Below are positions 5,094-8,205 of a stretch of 8,205 bases of DNA, one piece after another (within the stretch, counting starts at the first letter, position 1; every line of letters starts with the position of its first letter). Position numbers and translations under genes: made by a program. The notes under the pieces are model-generated. The model was given only the letters and a program-made list of their open reading frames with translations, had not been told where the DNA came from and made no database searches. The DNA is from JBNJDW01 sp051745265 (lineage in GTDB: Bacteria > Pseudomonadota > Alphaproteobacteria > Micavibrionales > CSBR16-224): contig JBNJDW010000074.1 in the NCBI GenBank assembly GCA_051745265.1, positions 1-8,205 on the forward strand, written 5' to 3'.

Positions 5094-6434
5094 ATGAAAT
5101 ATCTGATAAGATATGGTTTAATGATAGCAGTAATGGTTCCGGGCCTGTGCGGTGCGGGACTTTCCGAGGCTTATGCGGTTTCGCTGGATGATACTGTTAA
5201 AGATGCTGTTTATTATAACCCGCTTTTAAAAGGGCAGGCGTTAAACCGCGAAATTACTCAGGAAGACGTTAAAGAAGCCAGATCAGCATTCTTTCCGACC
5301 TTAAGCGCAAGTGCGCAGGCCGGGCGCGCCAGTCTGAATAATGAAACAACCCGCCGCCGGACAACGGATGAAGGCGCGGTGCAGTCCTATACAGGAGAAG
5401 GTTTTATCGCCCTGAACCAGCCCTTATATGACGGACATAGTACGACGAACCGTTATCTGGCGGCAAGGTCTCATAAAAAGGCCAGCGATTTTGAATACAA
5501 AGCCGGCAAGGTTGATGTAATCCGTCAGGCTGTTATTACCCATATTGATGTGGCGCGTCTGCGGGCTGTTGTAAAGAAAACGCAGGGGTTTTTAACAGAT
5601 GTTGCCGATTACCGTGACCGGATGGAAATCATGGTTGAAGAGGGCGCCCTGGGCCATAGTGACCTGCTGCAGGCTGAAGAATTGATTATGCTGACCCGAA
5701 GCGCTTTACTGGATTATCAGAAACAACAATCTCTGGCCGAAGCACGCTATGAAGAAATCGTCGGTCATCTGCCCGAAACCGGGCTTGAGATTTCAACAGT
5801 CGCGGCGGACGCTTTATTGCCGGCCGATTTGAACGAAGGCTTGCTAATGGCACGGCGGTCTCATCCTTATTTGAAATCTGCGGCCTTCACGGCAGATGCC
5901 ATGAAACGTGAAATCCGGGCCGAACAGGGCACCGTCATCCCCCGGCTGGATGCTGAATTATCTTACCGGCAGGGGGATCGGGATGACCGCATGGGCGGTG
6001 AAACCGAGGATGCGCAGGCTGTTTTAAATCTGGCTTGGGATTTTTCCATGGGCGGGGCCTATTCCGCGCGGGTTGACCGCAGTCAGAAGCTTCGTGAACA
6101 GGCGCTGGCGGAACAGGATCAACGGCTGAATACAATAGAACGTGATGTGAAACAGCGCTTTGCCGAATTGAACAGCGCCGAAAAAGATCTGGAAATTTTG
6201 AAAGAGCGGGAAGAAGCCAACCGGGAAATTTTCCGCTCTTATAATCAGGAATACGAATCCGGCGCGCGGTCGATCCTTGATATTATTAACGCACAGAACA
6301 AGCTGTTTGATGCCGAAGTCAATCTGGTCAATGGCTATTACAGCCGTCAGGCAGCGACATATGATTTATTGGGGGCAATCGGCAGGATTGATGAAGCTTT
6401 CGGGTATGATAATGCCGAGATGGCCGCTCAATGA
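5094..6434 (+). CDS. TolC-family outer-membrane efflux/secretion protein
   Basis: This 446-residue protein is a TolC/OEP-family outer-membrane factor, which forms a trimeric beta-barrel plus periplasmic alpha-helical tunnel. From the ATG at 5094 there is a signal peptide with basic start MKYLIRYGL, a hydrophobic core and an AYA-V cleavage site after residue 28. The two internal repeats are visible: SLDDTVKDAVYYNPLLK...ARSAFFPTLSASAQAGR in the first half, and LLMARRSHPYLKSAAF...QGTVIPRLDAELSYRQG in the second, each followed by long charged helices. The closing GARSILDIINAQNKLFDAEVNLVNGYYSRQAATYDLLGAIG region is typical of TolC proteins in type I secretion. GTG 5040 would put 18 charged residues before the signal peptide, so the ATG is preferred, although its nearest purine-rich site (5074-5080) is distant. 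An ABC exporter starts 22 bases downstream, so this is the LapE/AggA-like partner, not a general drug-efflux TolC. Confidence 0.92.
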   Translation: MKYLIRYGLMIAVMVPGLCGAGLSEAYAVSLDDTVKDAVYYNPLLKGQALNREITQEDVKEARSAFFPTLSASAQAGRASLNNETTRRRTTDEGAVQSYTGEGFIALNQPLYDGHSTTNRYLAARSHKKASDFEYKAGKVDVIRQAVITHIDVARLRAVVKKTQGFLTDVADYRDRMEIMVEEGALGHSDLLQAEELIMLTRSALLDYQKQQSLAEARYEEIVGHLPETGLEISTVAADALLPADLNEGLLMARRSHPYLKSAAFTADAMKREIRAEQGTVIPRLDAELSYRQGDRDDRMGGETEDAQAVLNLAWDFSMGGAYSARVDRSQKLREQALAEQDQRLNTIERDVKQRFAELNSAEKDLEILKEREEANREIFRSYNQEYESGARSILDIINAQNKLFDAEVNLVNGYYSRQAATYDLLGAIGRIDEAFGYDNAEMAAQ

Positions 6435-6456
6435 GCCCTTATAGGCTTAGAATAGA

Positions 6457-8178
6457 ATGACGGAAAAACCAATTACAGATATATCAGCACATAACAGCCG
6501 CAAACCGGGCGATGATCCTCTGATGGCCTGTCTGGTTTATATAACCGGCTATCATGATGATCAGCGCAGCGCGGAATCCCTGGCCTATGGGCTGGGCAGT
6601 GACGGCACGCTGACCCCGGCGCTGTTTGTTGAGGCGGCGGGCCGCGCCGGATATAAATCAAAGATCATTAAGCGGTCTTATCAGGATATATCGGATAAGG
6701 TGCTGCCGGTCGTTTTGATGATGGAGGACAATAAATCTGTTGTCCTGCTTAAAAAAAACAAAGCCGGGGCAGAGGTCTTTGACCCCGAAGCCGAAGCGGT
6801 GGTTAATCTATCCAATGCACAGATAGACTCTTCCTATAACGGTTATACGGTTCTGATCAGAAAACATGAAGACACGACCGAAGATAAAAGCGGTCATAGC
6901 CATATTGATATGCCGGAACGTCACTGGTTCTGGTCGGTTGTTAAAGGCAATATGGGCACTTATGCGCTGGTTTTGCTGGCGGCCGTGTTCAGTAATCTGT
7001 TTGCCCTGGCAGGACCGTTGTTTATCATGAATGTTTATGACCGGGTTTTGCCCAGCAATGCCACGGATACCGGCTGGGTTCTGGGGATAGCAGTGCTGGT
7101 TGTTTATCTGTTTGATCTTTTGATCCGGATATTACGCAGTTATTTTATTGATGTTGCCGGCAGGCGCTCTGACGTTATTCTGGCCCGGCGGCTGATGGAT
7201 CAGGTTCTGAATATGAAACTGATGACCCGTCAGGGATCGATCGGCTCCATGGCCAACAGCCTGCGTGAATTTGATACATTGAAGGAATTCATGACCTCGG
7301 CGACGGTTGTGACCTTGGTTGATTTTCCGTTTTCGCTGTTTTTTATCGCGATTATCTGGATTATCGGCGGGCCGATTGCCTTTATGCTGCTGGGCATTTA
7401 TGCCGTGGTCGTCCTTATGTCTCTGCTGGTACAGATTCCGGTCAAACGGCTGGTCTATAAATCCATGAAGGGCAATGAAATCAAGCATAACCTGTTGCTG
7501 GAGACGCTTTATAATCTGGAAACGGTCAAGGGGGTCGGTGGTGCCGGGCGCCTGCGCCAGAAATATACAGATGTCGTCGGGCAATCGGCGCTGTATGGCC
7601 AGAAATCGCGCCTGTGGTCCAGTCTGGCGGTTAATTTTACCAGCTTTACCCAGCAGGCAATGAGCGTTTTTATCATTCTGATTGGTATGTATCTGGTCGC
7701 GGATCAAAGCCTGACCATTGGTGGCTTGATCGCTTGTGTGATTTTGTCGACCCGGGCCTTGGCGCCGGTCGCCCAGATTGTCGGTCTGATTAATAAATAT
7801 TATCAGGCAAAGCTGGCCTTACACAGCCTTGATGCCGTAATGGCGCTGCCTGTGGAACGGCCTGAGGGCAAACGCTTTCTCAGCCGTCCAGAGCTTAAGG
7901 GTGATTTTGAATTGAATGCTGTTGGTTATGCCTATCCGCAAACCGGACATCCGGTATTGTCGGGCGTTAATCTTGAAATCAAAGCCGGAGAAAAGATAGG
8001 TGTTATCGGCAGAATTGGGTCGGGGAAATCAACCCTGATCAAACTGATGATGGGTTTTTACGATACGGGTGAGGGCACAATCAAGATTGATAATACGGAT
8101 ATTCGTCAGATTGATCCGGCTGATTTGCGGGCCAATATTGCCTATGTCAGTCAGGACCCCAAACCAATCAGGAACTGA
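6457..8178 (+). CDS. Type I secretion ABC exporter (LapB/LssB type), truncated at its 3' end
   Basis: This inner-membrane protein has domains in the usual order for type I secretion exporters. An N-terminal C39-like domain (about 18-137) begins DPLMACLVYITGYHDDQRSAESL and lacks the catalytic Q...DCG pattern, so it should bind rather than cut the substrate. A six-helix membrane domain follows (about 160-455) with family blocks LAGPLFIMNVYDRVLPSNA and SLREFDTLKEFMTSATVV. The nucleotide-binding domain starts near 480, with Walker A GRIGSGKST (518-526) and Q-loop YVSQDP (563-568). It then runs into KPIRN and a stop at residue 574. Family members run to about 710-720 residues; the LSGGQ signature, Walker B and H-loop are all missing, so the product as read could not hydrolyse ATP normally. 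The break is 45 bases from the window edge and may be artefact. The pair with tolC suggests export of a large RTX or adhesin-type protein; no adaptor or substrate gene is present here. Confidence 0.88.
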   Translation: MTEKPITDISAHNSRKPGDDPLMACLVYITGYHDDQRSAESLAYGLGSDGTLTPALFVEAAGRAGYKSKIIKRSYQDISDKVLPVVLMMEDNKSVVLLKKNKAGAEVFDPEAEAVVNLSNAQIDSSYNGYTVLIRKHEDTTEDKSGHSHIDMPERHWFWSVVKGNMGTYALVLLAAVFSNLFALAGPLFIMNVYDRVLPSNATDTGWVLGIAVLVVYLFDLLIRILRSYFIDVAGRRSDVILARRLMDQVLNMKLMTRQGSIGSMANSLREFDTLKEFMTSATVVTLVDFPFSLFFIAIIWIIGGPIAFMLLGIYAVVVLMSLLVQIPVKRLVYKSMKGNEIKHNLLLETLYNLETVKGVGGAGRLRQKYTDVVGQSALYGQKSRLWSSLAVNFTSFTQQAMSVFIILIGMYLVADQSLTIGGLIACVILSTRALAPVAQIVGLINKYYQAKLALHSLDAVMALPVERPEGKRFLSRPELKGDFELNAVGYAYPQTGHPVLSGVNLEIKAGEKIGVIGRIGSGKSTLIKLMMGFYDTGEGTIKIDNTDIRQIDPADLRANIAYVSQDPKPIRN

Positions 8179-8205
8179 ATATCCATGAAAATTGTGAGCA
8201 GCAAA
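8161..8205. other. Unassigned 3' edge sequence
   Basis: After the Q-loop codons no frame of these 45 bases gives the expected continuation of the ATP-binding domain (a pattern like VLFxGTxxxN). The exporter frame stops at 8176-8178; the +1 frame stays open to the edge but shows no family pattern. A new ATG at 8185 opens a frame to the edge without recognisable content. Confidence 0.4.

Noticed and set aside
7132..7707. Open frame of 191 codons on the minus strand opposite the ABC exporter
   Set aside because: It lies antisense to conserved membrane-domain sequence and has low-complexity, Q/R/H-rich translation typical of a shadow frame.

Overview
The window looks like a piece of chromosome from a mid-GC alphaproteobacterium. 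Three things point there: an NDUFS4-type 'ETC complex I subunit' gene, which among bacteria is characteristic of Alphaproteobacteria; the order 5-formyltetrahydrofolate cyclo-ligase then ymdB; and a DUF192 gene followed by tRNA-Pro and the NDUFS4 gene, an arrangement I recall from this class. I cannot name the order or genus with confidence. Most of the content is ordinary housekeeping and envelope genes.

Layout. Positions 53-205 hold the last ~50 codons of a cyclo-ligase gene. It is followed on the + strand by ymdB (223-1032), a secreted DUF192 protein (1065-1559), tRNA-Pro(TGG) (1602-1678), the NDUFS4-like protein (1826-2239) and tRNA-Arg(TCT) (2283-2359). A convergent minus-strand pair follows: a ZntB/CorA-type transporter (4832-3855) leads into a single protein that joins a RimB-like retropepsin-fold domain to a RimK-type ATP-grasp glutamate ligase (3819-2419). 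A divergent intergenic region (about 4833-5093) carries a possible 28-codon leader ORF coupled to zntB and several short palindromes and repeats. The + strand then carries a type I secretion pair: a TolC-family outer-membrane protein (5094-6434) and a LapB/LssB-type ABC exporter with a degenerate C39-like domain (6457-8178).

How the genes relate. TolC and the ABC protein would form two of the three parts of a type I secretion machine. The HlyD-type adaptor and the substrate are not in the window. The RimB-RimK fusion would put a peptide-editing domain and a glutamate-adding domain on one chain, probably co-transcribed with zntB.

Caution about the ends. Recognisable homology stops about 50 bases from each end: the cyclo-ligase loses its frame upstream of position 53, and the ABC protein stops at 8178, just after the Q-loop, without its signature or Walker B motifs. 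The near symmetry suggests assembly-edge artefact or a rearrangement junction more than two real pseudogenes. I found no CRISPR array, insertion sequence or defence system. The features most worth a second look are the RimB-RimK fusion, the basic tail on the NDUFS4 homologue, the zntB leader ORF and the two ends.
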